Made by a program: the position numbers and the translations under genes. A stretch of 64,000 nt of DNA from CBDDFV01 sp965227335 (GTDB lineage Bacteria > Planctomycetota > Phycisphaerae > Phycisphaerales > SM1A02). The stretch is taken from assembly GCA_965227335.1 (NCBI GenBank), contig CBDDFV010000001.1:496001-560000 (forward strand), written 5' to 3'. A model generated the notes under the pieces. The model saw nothing but the letters and a program-made list of their open reading frames with translations, searched no databases and was not told where the DNA came from. This document shows positions 1 to 7,237 of this stretch, piece by piece. The first letter of the stretch is position 1. Each line of letters begins with the position of its first letter.

Positions 1-153
1 ATCTTCATCTCCTGAGGCGCCGCCGTTGACGCGGCGTCCCGAAGGCCAGCGGCCGCGCTGTCCTCGCGCGTCACGCCACGCCGCCCCCTGCCGTACACTC
101 CGGACCAGACGCCGCCCACCGCAAACAACCCTGCCCCCTCTCAAACCACACTT

Positions 154-181
154 AGAATAACTGAATGATTCATTCAGTCAA
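154..181 (-). promoter_or_regulatory. Leftward sigma70-like promoter with a 19-bp palindromic operator in its spacer
   Basis: Read on the minus strand there is a TTGACT -35 box (plus positions 176-181), a 16-base spacer, and a TATTCT -10 box (154-159). The spacer is nearly filled by a perfect palindrome at 160-178 (actgaatgattcattcagt, 9-base arms around one central base). This AT-rich patch stands out in a strongly GC-rich window. A dyad between the -35 and -10 boxes is the usual place for a steric repressor of the TetR type. The regulated gene would lie to the left, outside the window. The sequence boxes are seen directly. The regulator class is inference. Confidence 0.55.
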
Positions 182-274
182 GAAGAGTCGAGGGATCGGA
201 GGTGCTGATGGGGAGGGTGATTCGTGACGGGGCGGGGGAGGAGGAAGGCGATATATGGAGGCGCCGCCTGGGGG

Positions 275-480
275 TCGGGCGTGGCGTGGGGGCAATCGGG
301 GGACGATGAGCGCGTGGGGGCAGTCGGCGCCGATGAGCGAGCGGGGACAGTCGGGGGACGATGGGCGCGTGGGGCAATCGGGCGCCGACGAGCGCGTGGG
401 GGGCAATCACATGAGCGGAGCGGGGCAGTCGGAGGACGATGGGCGCGTGGTGACCGTCGGGGCGCGATGGCGCGACTCCG
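275..480. repeat. Degenerate 27-28 bp tandem repeat, about 6-7 copies
   Basis: Units begin near 298, 326, 353, 380, 409 and 431, with partial copies on either side. The common core reads approximately GACGATGrGCGCGTGGGGCArTC. Copies differ by substitutions and small length changes (22-29 bases), so no reading frame is preserved. The repeat lies downstream of the ATP-grasp gene's stop codon and upstream, with respect to transcription, of the leftward promoter at 154-181. Confidence 0.6.
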
Positions 481-527
481 GGGGGCGAAACCGGGCTCGA
501 ACGATGGCGCCACGGGCGCCCGGGGAA

Positions 528-1526
528 TCAGCGGTGGATCGCAAGGTCCGGGCTGCGGGCGGAATTCGCTCCCGGGGCGGCCATGCTCTGTAACGCGTCC
601 GTGACGGCGGCGGTGATCGGCTGGCCGGTCCCCTGCTCCACAAAACGCCACTGACCCGCGGGGTTCACCTCCAGGAAGACATACCGCCCGTCCGGCGTGC
701 GGCGCATGTCGATGGCGCCGTAGCGGAGATCGAGCCGCTGCATGAGCGTGCGGAGCAGCGCGGCCACCTCGTCGGGCAGGGTCTCCGGCGTCATCCGCGC
801 GCTCGATAACTCCATTCGACAGTCAACGTGATAGCCGGTCTCCTGAGAGTGAATCGCCGCCGCGTGCATCGTGTCGCCGGCGACGATGATGCGCAGGTCG
901 TGCACGGCGGGAATGTAGGACTGGAAGATCACGGGGGCGTGTCGAACGGCGTCGAGGAGTCCGTGCTCGTCGTCGCGCAGGAGACGGGTCTCGCGCCAGG
1001 CTTCGGGGGTCGCGGTGAACGCCTTGTAGATGACGCCGCGATCGCCGTGGTCGTCCACGAACGTGCGGGCGGCGTCGGGATCGTTGGTGACGAGCGTGTC
1101 GGGCGTGTCGAGTCCGATCGCGCGGGCGATGTCGAGTTGATGCACCTTGCGGTTGGCCCGTTCATCGGCGAGAGGGTGATTCATCCATGCGGCGTGTTCG
1201 AGCAGCAGCCACAATCCCGATACGGCTTCGTGGCATTCCATCAGCGCGAACCGCCGCGCGTTGAGATCGGTCACGGCGGGGTCGACCATGAACGGCTGCG
1301 GACGTCGCCACCACACGGCGCGGACGTCGCGTGCATCGACGGCGTCGCCGTCGGGGGTGGTGAGGCGAACGTCGATGGCGCGGCGAGGATCGAGGCGCAT
1401 CGCGATGCGACCGTCGAGCGGAAATCGACCGAGGTCGAACTGGGCGTGCGAGACGCCTCGTTGCGTGAGTTCGGCGCGCACGGCGACCGCGTGGTCATCG
1501 GCGGGATGGGAGATGATGAGGATCAT
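528..1526 (-). CDS. MvdD-like ATP-grasp ligase (graspetide-type peptide maturase)
   Basis: This 332-residue protein has the layout of the MvdC/MvdD ATP-grasp ligases that make ester or amide links between side chains in ribosomal peptides. The N-terminal pre-ATP-grasp domain opens with MILIISHPADDHA and contains VWWRRP at 71-76. The ATP-grasp fold follows from about residue 120, with a nucleotide-binding Lys in VIYKAF (K168) and likely metal ligands D273, E286 and N288 in the YGAIDMR and FLEVNPAGQW segments. It lies 78 bases downstream of the protease gene on the same strand, with a strong hairpin between them, so the two are probably co-transcribed. No good Shine-Dalgarno precedes the ATG. 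The family assignment is strong. The substrate is inferred to be the neighbouring protein because no short precursor gene is visible. A stand-alone ligase acting elsewhere is possible. Confidence 0.8.
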   Translation of the reverse strand: MILIISHPADDHAVAVRAELTQRGVSHAQFDLGRFPLDGRIAMRLDPRRAIDVRLTTPDGDAVDARDVRAVWWRRPQPFMVDPAVTDLNARRFALMECHEAVSGLWLLLEHAAWMNHPLADERANRKVHQLDIARAIGLDTPDTLVTNDPDAARTFVDDHGDRGVIYKAFTATPEAWRETRLLRDDEHGLLDAVRHAPVIFQSYIPAVHDLRIIVAGDTMHAAAIHSQETGYHVDCRMELSSARMTPETLPDEVAALLRTLMQRLDLRYGAIDMRRTPDGRYVFLEVNPAGQWRFVEQGTGQPITAAVTDALQSMAAPGANSARSPDLAIHR

Positions 1527-1550
1527 GGACGGCTCCGACGTCGGGAAGAG

Positions 1551-1589
1551 CGCACGCCGGCGCGCGAAGGGGTCGTGCGCCGGCGTGCG
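1551..1589 (-). promoter_or_regulatory. Perfect 13-bp hairpin between protease and ATP-grasp genes
   Basis: The arms cgcacgccggcgc (1551-1563) and gcgccggcgtgcg (1577-1589) are exactly complementary around a 13-base loop. The hairpin starts 16 bases after the protease stop and ends 24 bases before the ATP-grasp start. No T-run follows on the minus strand, so it is not a classical intrinsic terminator. A plausible role is partial termination or mRNA processing that sets the protease:ligase ratio. That role is inference. Confidence 0.55.
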
Positions 1590-1604
1590 ATGGTCGCGAT
1601 GGAA

Positions 1605-3044
1605 TCAGTAGCCGCGTCCGGCGGGACCGGCGGGGGGCGTGTTGGGACCGGGATTCATCCAGGCGTTGGAGTGGTGAGGCGTGGCGAGGACGAACGGCGC
1701 CGCGCCCTGCGGCCCGCACGTGCTCTGCTGGAGTCCGGTCGGCTGGTTCGGCGCGGGTCGGGGGCCGGCGGTCTGGGGTCCGGCCCCGGCGTATCCGGCC
1801 ATCGCGCCGGCGTATCCGGCCATGGCGGCGGGGTTGAATCCGCCGGCGTTCATCGCGGGGCGCATCGCGCCGGGATTGACGGTCGGGTTCATGGTCGGAT
1901 TGACGGTCGGGCGGGCCCCGCCGTAGAGGACGGCCGGGTTGACGACGGGGTCGAAGCCCCAGTGGTAGCCGTCGGACGCGGCGTGTTTGTCGTAGCCGGC
2001 GGCCTTGACGTCGTCGATCTTCTTGAAGACGGGGTTGCCGTCGTTGAACCACTTGAAGACGGAGTCGTCAAGGATCTTGAAGATGACGCCGTCGTCGGCG
2101 AACTTGAACTTGGGCTGGAGCAGACCGGAGACGGTGGGGGACGCGGCGATGATCGCTTCGATCTGCAGGCCGCGATTGTTGCCGATGTTGGGCAGATGGC
2201 ACCCGCCGTTGGTGTGGACGCCGCAGATGCGTCCGTGTTCGTTGAGGATGCCGCTGCCGGAGCTGCCGCCCTGGGTGTCGATATCGTCGTAGTAGATGTT
2301 GTTGTTGGCGACATCGGACGCGGGTCCGGCCTCGATGCGTTTCGGCAGGCCCTGCGGGTGCTGGATGATGCAGAGCATGTCGCCGATGGCGGGGTTGACG
2401 GCGGAGATGGGGGTCGTGCCCCACGTCGCGCCGGGATTGCCGCCGAGGCGGGCGACGGCGAAGTCGAGTCCGTTGATGCGATACTCGACGAGTTCGAGGA
2501 TCGGGTAGGACTGCTCCTGCTTGAGGTTCCCGTTGGCGTCAACCTGGTAGTTGAAGTTGACGTGCATGTTCGTGGCGATTTCGGACGGCGGGATGATGGT
2601 GTTGGTGCCGTTGGCCTTCGGTCGGCTCCACCCGCCGCCGGTCTGGTCGAAGCAGTGTCCGGCGGTGAGGAAGAGATCGTTGGTGATCAGCGTGCCCGTG
2701 CACCAGCGGACGTTGCTCACGTTGCCGGGGTTGGTGTAGATCTGGGCGAGGTTGCTGTTCCACTGCAGTTGGCCGACGGGTCGTTCGTGATCCATGACGA
2801 ACTGCGTGGTGACGCCGAGCGTGCCGTCGTACTGTTCGACGGGCTGCGAGTCGTCCTCACCGCAGATGGACTCCATGGGCGCGTCGGTCCCCCGTTCCCA
2901 GAGTTCGGCCGGAATGCCGTGCTCCCCCGGCGGGTCCGGGAACACGGGCGCGATGTCGATCCGATGGCGGTCACGTTTCGGATCGGGCCGATCCTTCTTG
3001 GATTTCGACGACGTCTTCGACTTCATCTTCACTTCGGTGGCCAT
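1605..3044 (-). CDS. Trypsin-like serine protease with FKxxDD repeats and a Pro/Asn/Ala-rich tail; candidate ligase substrate
   Basis: The 479-residue protein has four parts. Residues 1-30 are a Lys/Arg/Asp-rich N-terminus with no signal peptide. Residues about 70-305 form a chymotrypsin-fold (S1) protease domain with a complete triad: H130 in TAGHC, D194 in GLDFA and S262 in GGSSGSG, a GGSSGS form as in glutamyl endopeptidase-like enzymes. Residues 312-347 hold four FK-centred units, three containing DD and the third ND. Residues 366-479 are a tail poor in acidic residues, with TVNPTMNPTVNP, MAGYAG duplications and a segment reading FVLATPHHSNAW. A GAGGAG ribosome site lies 6 bases before the ATG. 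The pairing with an MvdD-like ligase suggests that the repeat block is modified. Whether the protease cleaves itself, its own modified tail or another target cannot be told. Confidence 0.8.
   Translation of the reverse strand: MATEVKMKSKTSSKSKKDRPDPKRDRHRIDIAPVFPDPPGEHGIPAELWERGTDAPMESICGEDDSQPVEQYDGTLGVTTQFVMDHERPVGQLQWNSNLAQIYTNPGNVSNVRWCTGTLITNDLFLTAGHCFDQTGGGWSRPKANGTNTIIPPSEIATNMHVNFNYQVDANGNLKQEQSYPILELVEYRINGLDFAVARLGGNPGATWGTTPISAVNPAIGDMLCIIQHPQGLPKRIEAGPASDVANNNIYYDDIDTQGGSSGSGILNEHGRICGVHTNGGCHLPNIGNNRGLQIEAIIAASPTVSGLLQPKFKFADDGVIFKILDDSVFKWFNDGNPVFKKIDDVKAAGYDKHAASDGYHWGFDPVVNPAVLYGGARPTVNPTMNPTVNPGAMRPAMNAGGFNPAAMAGYAGAMAGYAGAGPQTAGPRPAPNQPTGLQQSTCGPQGAAPFVLATPHHSNAWMNPGPNTPPAGPAGRGY
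2004..2111 (-). repeat. In-frame FKxxDD repeat block within the protease
   Basis: Residues 312-347 of the protease read as four successive units: FKFADDGVI, FKILDDSV, FKWFNDGNPV and FKKIDDVK. Each has an invariant Phe-Lys and a DD or ND pair three to four residues later. Spacing between units is 8-10 residues. At DNA level the repeats share ttgaa and gtcgtc-type words but are diverged, which argues for selection on the peptide and against a recent duplication. The Lys/Asp content fits the lactam chemistry known for graspetide ligases. Modification here is inference. Confidence 0.65.
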
Positions 3045-3153
3045 GACTCACTCCTCATGGGAAGGTAAGGACGCTCAACTGGAAACCTACACGTGGTCCG
3101 GGGCGCGGCCTGAAGAGATCAGTGGTTTTTTCTCAGATCGATGAGGACGCTCC

Positions 3154-3159
3154 TATGAT
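3154..3159 (+). promoter_or_regulatory. Possible -10 box (TATGAT) for the S41 protease gene
   Basis: TATGAT matches the sigma70 -10 consensus at five of six bases and lies about 57 bases upstream of the S41 gene start. It sits in the divergent region between the two proteases. No convincing -35 box is seen 16-18 bases further upstream, so this remains weak. Confidence 0.3.
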
Positions 3160-3215
3160 CAGGGGTCACTCTGTGTAGGCGTTTGTATGCAAGTCGTCGC
3201 AGACAGGAGATGAAC

Positions 3216-4856
3216 GTGCGCACCCGATCGCTGACGGCCCGGATTCTGCTGGTGGTGTTGTTCGCGCTGGTGCTCGTGCGTCTGCCGGTGCTCATCGCGG
3301 ATCGCACCTCGTCGTATGCGTGGTTTGATCCGGTCGTCGACATTCGTTCGATGCTGGAGCGCGACTACGTGGAGTCGCTGGACGACGAGGCGATGCGCTC
3401 GTCGACGATCGAAGGCATGCTGGAGACGCTCGACGATCCGTACACCGAGTTCATCCCGCCCGAGGACCTGGCGGACTTCGACAAGCTGATGCACGGCAAC
3501 TACGTCGGCATCGGGGCGGAGGTCGCGCCGCGCGACGGCTACGTCGGGATCATCACGCCGATGGAGGATTCGCCCGCGTTGGAAGCGGGCGTTCGGGCGG
3601 GCGATCTCGTGCTCGCGATCGAGGGCGAGAGCACGCTGAACATGCCGCTCGACGAGGCGATCGACCGCATCATGGGCGCGCCGGGGACCACCGTCGAGAT
3701 CACCGTGCGTCACCTGGACGGCGTGGAGGAGAACCTGGCCGTCGAGCGTCGACGCATTCACACCCGCACCGTGCGCGGCCTGCGTCGTCTGGACGGCGAA
3801 TGGTCGTACTGTCTCGACGCCGATCACGACCTCGCCTACGTGCGGATCACGCAGTTCACCGAGACGACCGCCGCGGAACTGCACGAGGCGCTGGACGAGA
3901 TCAGCGCCGACGGCGGGCCGGGCGGACTCGTGCTCGATCTGCGTGACAACGGGGGCGGAGCGCTGCCCGCCGCGATCGATGTCGCCGACGCGTTTCTCAC
4001 GGACGGCGTGATCGTCTCGGTGAAGGATCGACGGGGACGGGGCTCGTCGTGGTCGGCGACGCGGGGGGACCGGCTTGACGGGGCGCCGATCATCGTGCTG
4101 ATCAACGGATTCTCGGCGTCGGCGAGCGAGATCGTGGCGGGAGCGCTGCAGGATCACGAGCGGGCCGTGTTGCTCGGCGTGCGCACCTTCGGCAAGGGGT
4201 CGGTGCAGGAGATCCGTCGTCTGCCGGGCGACAACGGGGTGATCAAGCTTACGACGCAGTATTACTATCTGCCCTCGGGCCGGAGCATTCACAAGCGGTC
4301 CGGGGCGACGCGGTGGGGCGTCGACCCGACGCCGGGGATGGTGGTGGAGTTGTCGCGCCGGGCGTACTTCAATCTCATCCTCGCGCGGCGGGAGTTCGAG
4401 ACGATCCGCGACGACGCGGATGATGCGCCGTCGTGCGCGGATCTGTCGTTCATCACCGAGTCGCTCGGCGACGGTCAGCTCGGGGCGGCGGTGGAGGCGC
4501 TGCATGAGCGGATCGACGACGGCCGGTGGCCGCGACTGAACGAGATCGAGGTCACGACCGCCGCGTATGCGGACGAGATGGAGCAGTTGGGCCGGCGACG
4601 CGGGGAGCTGCTCGACGCCCTGATGGAGACGGACGAGCGGCTGGAGTTGCTCAGCGCGGCGTCGGAGGAGGCGGGCGCCCGACCGCTCCTGCCGGACGAC
4701 ATCGACGTCACTTCCGCCGTCATGGAGTTGCGGACCGAAGCGGGCGACGTGATCGGTCGTTATCGTTTCCGCAACGCGGATCTGCGGGCGGTGCTCTGGG
4801 CGGCCGGAGCCGAGCGGATCGACGACGGAACGGAAGGCGCGGTCGAACAGCCGTGA
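3216..4856 (+). CDS. S41 family C-terminal processing peptidase (CtpA/Tsp-like)
   Basis: This 546-residue peptidase cleaves proteins near their C-termini on the outer face of the cytoplasmic membrane. Residues 8-28 form an uncleaved-looking N-terminal membrane segment. A PDZ domain follows at about 95-170 (GIGAEV, then DSPALEAGVRAGD), and then the S41 core. The Ser/Lys dyad is S302 in SASASE and K327 in TFGKGSVQ, with the usual 25-residue spacing. I chose the GTG at 3216 because AGGAG ends 6 bases before it. An in-frame TTG at 3183 and an ATG at 3210 are alternatives with worse ribosome-site spacing. The C-terminal 150 residues are helical and charged, longer than a minimal CtpA. The gene precedes tsaD by 7 bases, so the two may be co-transcribed. 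Confidence 0.9.
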   Translation: MRTRSLTARILLVVLFALVLVRLPVLIADRTSSYAWFDPVVDIRSMLERDYVESLDDEAMRSSTIEGMLETLDDPYTEFIPPEDLADFDKLMHGNYVGIGAEVAPRDGYVGIITPMEDSPALEAGVRAGDLVLAIEGESTLNMPLDEAIDRIMGAPGTTVEITVRHLDGVEENLAVERRRIHTRTVRGLRRLDGEWSYCLDADHDLAYVRITQFTETTAAELHEALDEISADGGPGGLVLDLRDNGGGALPAAIDVADAFLTDGVIVSVKDRRGRGSSWSATRGDRLDGAPIIVLINGFSASASEIVAGALQDHERAVLLGVRTFGKGSVQEIRRLPGDNGVIKLTTQYYYLPSGRSIHKRSGATRWGVDPTPGMVVELSRRAYFNLILARREFETIRDDADDAPSCADLSFITESLGDGQLGAAVEALHERIDDGRWPRLNEIEVTTAAYADEMEQLGRRRGELLDALMETDERLELLSAASEEAGARPLLPDDIDVTSAVMELRTEAGDVIGRYRFRNADLRAVLWAAGAERIDDGTEGAVEQP

Positions 4857-4863
4857 CGGCAGG

Positions 4864-5922
4864 GTGCTGATTCTCGGGATCGAGAGTTCGTGCGACGAGA
4901 CGGCGGCGGCGGTCGTGCGCAACGGTCGCGCGGTGCTGTCGAACGTCATCGCGACGCAGCACGACCTCCACGAGGAATTCGCGGGCGTGGTGCCGGAGAT
5001 CGCGTCGCGTGCGCACGTCGAGCGGATCCAGCCGGTGATCGAGCGGGCGCTCGCCGAGGCGAACGTGACCGCCTCGGCGCTCGACGCGGTGGCGGTGGGG
5101 AATCGGCCGGGGCTGATCGGATCGCTGCTCGTCGGCGTGAGCGCGGCGAAGGCGTTGGCGTGGGGGCTGGGCGTCCCGGTGATCGGGGTGGATCACGTGG
5201 CGGCCCATCTCTACGCGGGCTTGCTGGAGGCGGATCCGCCGGCGTTTCCGGCCCTGGGGCTGGTGGTGTCGGGCGGTCACACATCGCTGTTCGAGATGTC
5301 GAGCGTGCTGGAGATGCGGCGGATCGGGCGGACGATCGACGATGCGATCGGAGAAGCGTACGACAAGGCGGCGACGATGCTGGAGCTGGGATATCCCGGC
5401 GGGCCGCGGGTCGATGCGCTGGCGGCGTCGGGCGACGACCGCGGGCACGACTTCCCGGTGGCGTCCCTCGGGAAGGACTCGCTCGACTTCTCGTTCAGCG
5501 GGCTCAAGACGGCGCTGCTGTACGCGGCCCGCGGGCGGCCGCAGGGGCGGGGGGCGGACGTGACGTACGAACGCGAGGCGTCCGATCTGAGCGAGCGCGA
5601 CCGGGCGGACTTCGCCGCGTCGTTCCAGCGGGCGGCGGTGCGGGCGATCATGCGCAATCTGGACCGTGCGCTCGAGGCGCGTCCGGGCGTGCGGACGGTG
5701 CTGGTGGGCGGCGGCGTGAGCGCGAACACGCGGCTGCGGGCGGAATTGACGGCGCTGGGCGAGGATCGCGAGATCGACGTCCGGTTGCCGGCGATGGACT
5801 ACTGTCTCGACAACGCGGCGATGATCGCGGGATTCGCGCACGAACGGCTGCGGGCGGGGGCGGTGGACGGCTGGGATCTGTCGGCGTCGCCGCGCAGCGG
5901 GGCGGGGGCGGTTGACGCATGA
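4864..5922 (+). CDS. tsaD: tRNA N6-adenosine threonylcarbamoyltransferase TsaD
   Basis: TsaD transfers the threonylcarbamoyl group from TC-AMP onto A37 of ANN-decoding tRNAs, working with TsaB and TsaE. The 352-residue length is normal. It has the ASKHA opening (ILGIESSCDETAAA), the metal-binding His pair H111 and H115 in DHVAAH, the SGGHT loop, and a late glycine-rich VLVGGGVSANTRLR nucleotide loop. The start is a GTG 7 bases after the upstream stop. Its stop overlaps the start of the next gene by four bases (ATGA), which implies translational coupling. The assignment is secure. Confidence 0.96.
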   Translation: MLILGIESSCDETAAAVVRNGRAVLSNVIATQHDLHEEFAGVVPEIASRAHVERIQPVIERALAEANVTASALDAVAVGNRPGLIGSLLVGVSAAKALAWGLGVPVIGVDHVAAHLYAGLLEADPPAFPALGLVVSGGHTSLFEMSSVLEMRRIGRTIDDAIGEAYDKAATMLELGYPGGPRVDALAASGDDRGHDFPVASLGKDSLDFSFSGLKTALLYAARGRPQGRGADVTYEREASDLSERDRADFAASFQRAAVRAIMRNLDRALEARPGVRTVLVGGGVSANTRLRAELTALGEDREIDVRLPAMDYCLDNAAMIAGFAHERLRAGAVDGWDLSASPRSGAGAVDA

Positions 5923-6428
5923 AGACCCACCCCGCCGCGCTGTCCGACGAGCAGTTGCTGAAGTCATGCTCCGTCAGTTTCGGGCGGGGGATGGGTCCGG
6001 GCGGTCAGCATCGAAACAAGGTGTCGACGGCGGCGTTGATCGAGCATGGTCCGACGGGGTTGTACGGACAGGCGTCGGAGCGTCGACACCAGGCGCAGAA
6101 TCGCCACGTGGCGTTGAAGCGTCTGCGGCTGAAGCTCGCCCGGACGGTGCGGCGGGACGTGCATCCGGCGAAGTATCGGCCGAGCGAATTATGGCGCGGG
6201 CGTCGGCAGGGGACGAAGCTGCCGGTGAGTCCGAGCCACCGGGACTATCCCGCGCTTCTGGCGGAGGCGCTGGACGTGATCGTGGCGCGGGGGTTCGATG
6301 TGGCGGGGGCGGCGGGGGTGCTGGGCGTGTCGATGTCGCAGCTTGCGCGGCTGGTGCGTCACGACAAGGCGGCGTTCGCGATGGTGAACGACGGACGGGT
6401 GGAGCGGGGCCTGCGGGCCTTGAAGTGA
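5919..6428 (+). CDS. Class I release-factor-like protein with GGQ motif (RF-1 domain)
   Basis: This 169-residue protein carries the catalytic GGQ loop of peptidyl-tRNA hydrolysing release factors (GMGPGGQHRNKVST, about residues 24-37) but lacks the codon-recognition domains of RF1/RF2. Such stand-alone GGQ proteins, like ArfB, release stalled ribosomes or act in an uncharacterised way. Unlike ArfB, which ends in a basic unstructured tail, its C-terminal 60 residues look helical, with a helix-turn-helix-like stretch (VAGAAGVLGVSMSQLARL). It overlaps tsaD by four bases. The GGQ domain is certain. The exact substrate is not known from sequence. Confidence 0.85.
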   Translation: MKTHPAALSDEQLLKSCSVSFGRGMGPGGQHRNKVSTAALIEHGPTGLYGQASERRHQAQNRHVALKRLRLKLARTVRRDVHPAKYRPSELWRGRRQGTKLPVSPSHRDYPALLAEALDVIVARGFDVAGAAGVLGVSMSQLARLVRHDKAAFAMVNDGRVERGLRALK

Positions 6429-6613
6429 TTTTTTTGCTCGAACGTTGCGCAGTCGCACGTGTATTGACGCGTAGGAGATCGGGAGCAGTTCGTCGGATGA
6501 CGTGAACGCTCGGCGTTCGACGGACTGCCTTCCGCTTCTGCAACTTTCCGCTTCCGAGAGAAGCGGCGCGGCCGCCCGCCGCGCTTCTGGGATCGAACAC
6601 AAGGAGGTTCGTG

Positions 6614-6928
6614 ATGAACCGGACTGCTCGTCTGATGAAGGTGTCGTGTGCGCTTCTGGCGGCTGGACTGTTGGGGACCAGTCTGACGTTCGGGGCGGAG
6701 CGGGCGAATGATCCGATCGCGGTCCCGCCGCCGGAGTTGTATCCCGATCTGGATGGCGACGGCGCGGTGAGCGCATCCGATCTGGCGATCCTGCTGGTCA
6801 GTTGGGGGCCGTGTCCGGATACGCCGGACTGTCCGGCGGATCTTGATCTGGACAGCATCGTCGGTCCGTCCGACCTCGCGGTGATGCTGAGCGAGTGGAC
6901 GGGGGATGCGGGTCCTTCCGAGGGCTGA
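6614..6928 (+). CDS. Small secreted protein with two dockerin-like repeats
   Basis: The 104-residue product has a signal peptide at about 1-28 (basic start, then CALLAAGLLGTSLTFGA). It consists mainly of two EF-hand-like loops: DLDGDGAVSASDLAILLVSW, and a second loop beginning DLDLDSIVGPSDLAVMLSEW with a weaker calcium loop. These are the dockerin-type pairs common at the C-termini of planctomycete surface proteins, here with almost no other domain. AAGGAGG at 6601-6607 favours the ATG at 6614 over the GTG at 6611. The 5' leader contains an imperfect inverted repeat. A strong terminator follows at 6991-7022. The partner is unknown. Confidence 0.8.
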   Translation: MNRTARLMKVSCALLAAGLLGTSLTFGAERANDPIAVPPPELYPDLDGDGAVSASDLAILLVSWGPCPDTPDCPADLDLDSIVGPSDLAVMLSEWTGDAGPSEG

Positions 6929-6990
6929 GCCTGGTCGCGACAAAGGGAACGTCATTCGTGGGGGCGAAGGACTTCCGGAAGGGGAAGAAC

Positions 6991-7022
6991 AACGCCGCCG
7001 CGCTTCGAAGCGCGGCGGCGTT
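6991..7022. terminator. Intrinsic terminator hairpin
   Basis: A 16-base perfect inverted repeat (arms 6991-7006 and 7007-7022, centred on cttcgaag) is followed by a short T-run. It lies between the dockerin-like gene on the plus strand and the tRNA-Phe gene on the minus strand. Because the arms begin with AA and end with TT, it can serve as a convergent terminator for both directions. Confidence 0.75.
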
Positions 7023-7064
7023 TGATCTGCATGGTCCCGTCGGTTCACCCGAGGGGTCATGGAA

Positions 7065-7137
7065 TGGCGAGAGCCGGACTTGAACCGGCGACACCCGCAT
7101 TTTCAATGCGGTGCTCTACCAACTGAGCTACCTCGCC
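7065..7137 (-). tRNA. tRNA-Phe (GAA)
   Basis: The 73-nucleotide cloverleaf, read on the minus strand, begins GGCGAGGTAGCTCAG. Its anticodon loop is TTGAAAA (anticodon GAA), and the T-arm is GCCGG-TTCAAGT-CCGGC. The acceptor stem pairs fully with one G-U at position 7-66. The discriminator is A and no CCA is encoded. Confidence 0.97.
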
Positions 7138-7237
7138 GCGAGGTCTCCGGCCGGCCGCGCGGGGGCGGCTCGATCGGAGCGCCAAAGGCTACGAGGTTGG
7201 CGGCGGAAGTCAAGCGGGCGGGGGTGAAATGGGATCG

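Larger units (their letters stand above)
1..527. other. Left-edge intergenic region without a convincing gene
   Basis: No open frame here looks coding. The longer frames at about 200-600 are low-complexity translations of a GC-rich tandem repeat on both strands. The stretch holds a leftward promoter with a palindrome at 154-181 and a degenerate 27-28 base repeat at about 275-480. A minus-strand ATG at 8-6, preceded directly by AGGAG, suggests that a gene starts at or just beyond the left edge and is driven by that promoter. Only two or three of its codons would be visible. Confidence 0.6.

Noticed and set aside
224..604. Short plus and minus frames over the left-edge repeat
   Set aside because: They are translations of a degenerate repeat whose units vary in length and do not keep frame. 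No ribosome site was seen.
1605..1946. C-terminal tail of the protease as the ligase core peptide
   Set aside because: The tail has almost no Lys, Asp or Glu. The earlier FKxxDD block has the needed side chains and is a better candidate.
828..3068. Long plus-strand frame opposite the ATP-grasp and protease genes
   Set aside because: It is Val/Gly/Asp/Arg-rich with no domain. The opposite-strand frames have clear catalytic motifs and a ribosome site.
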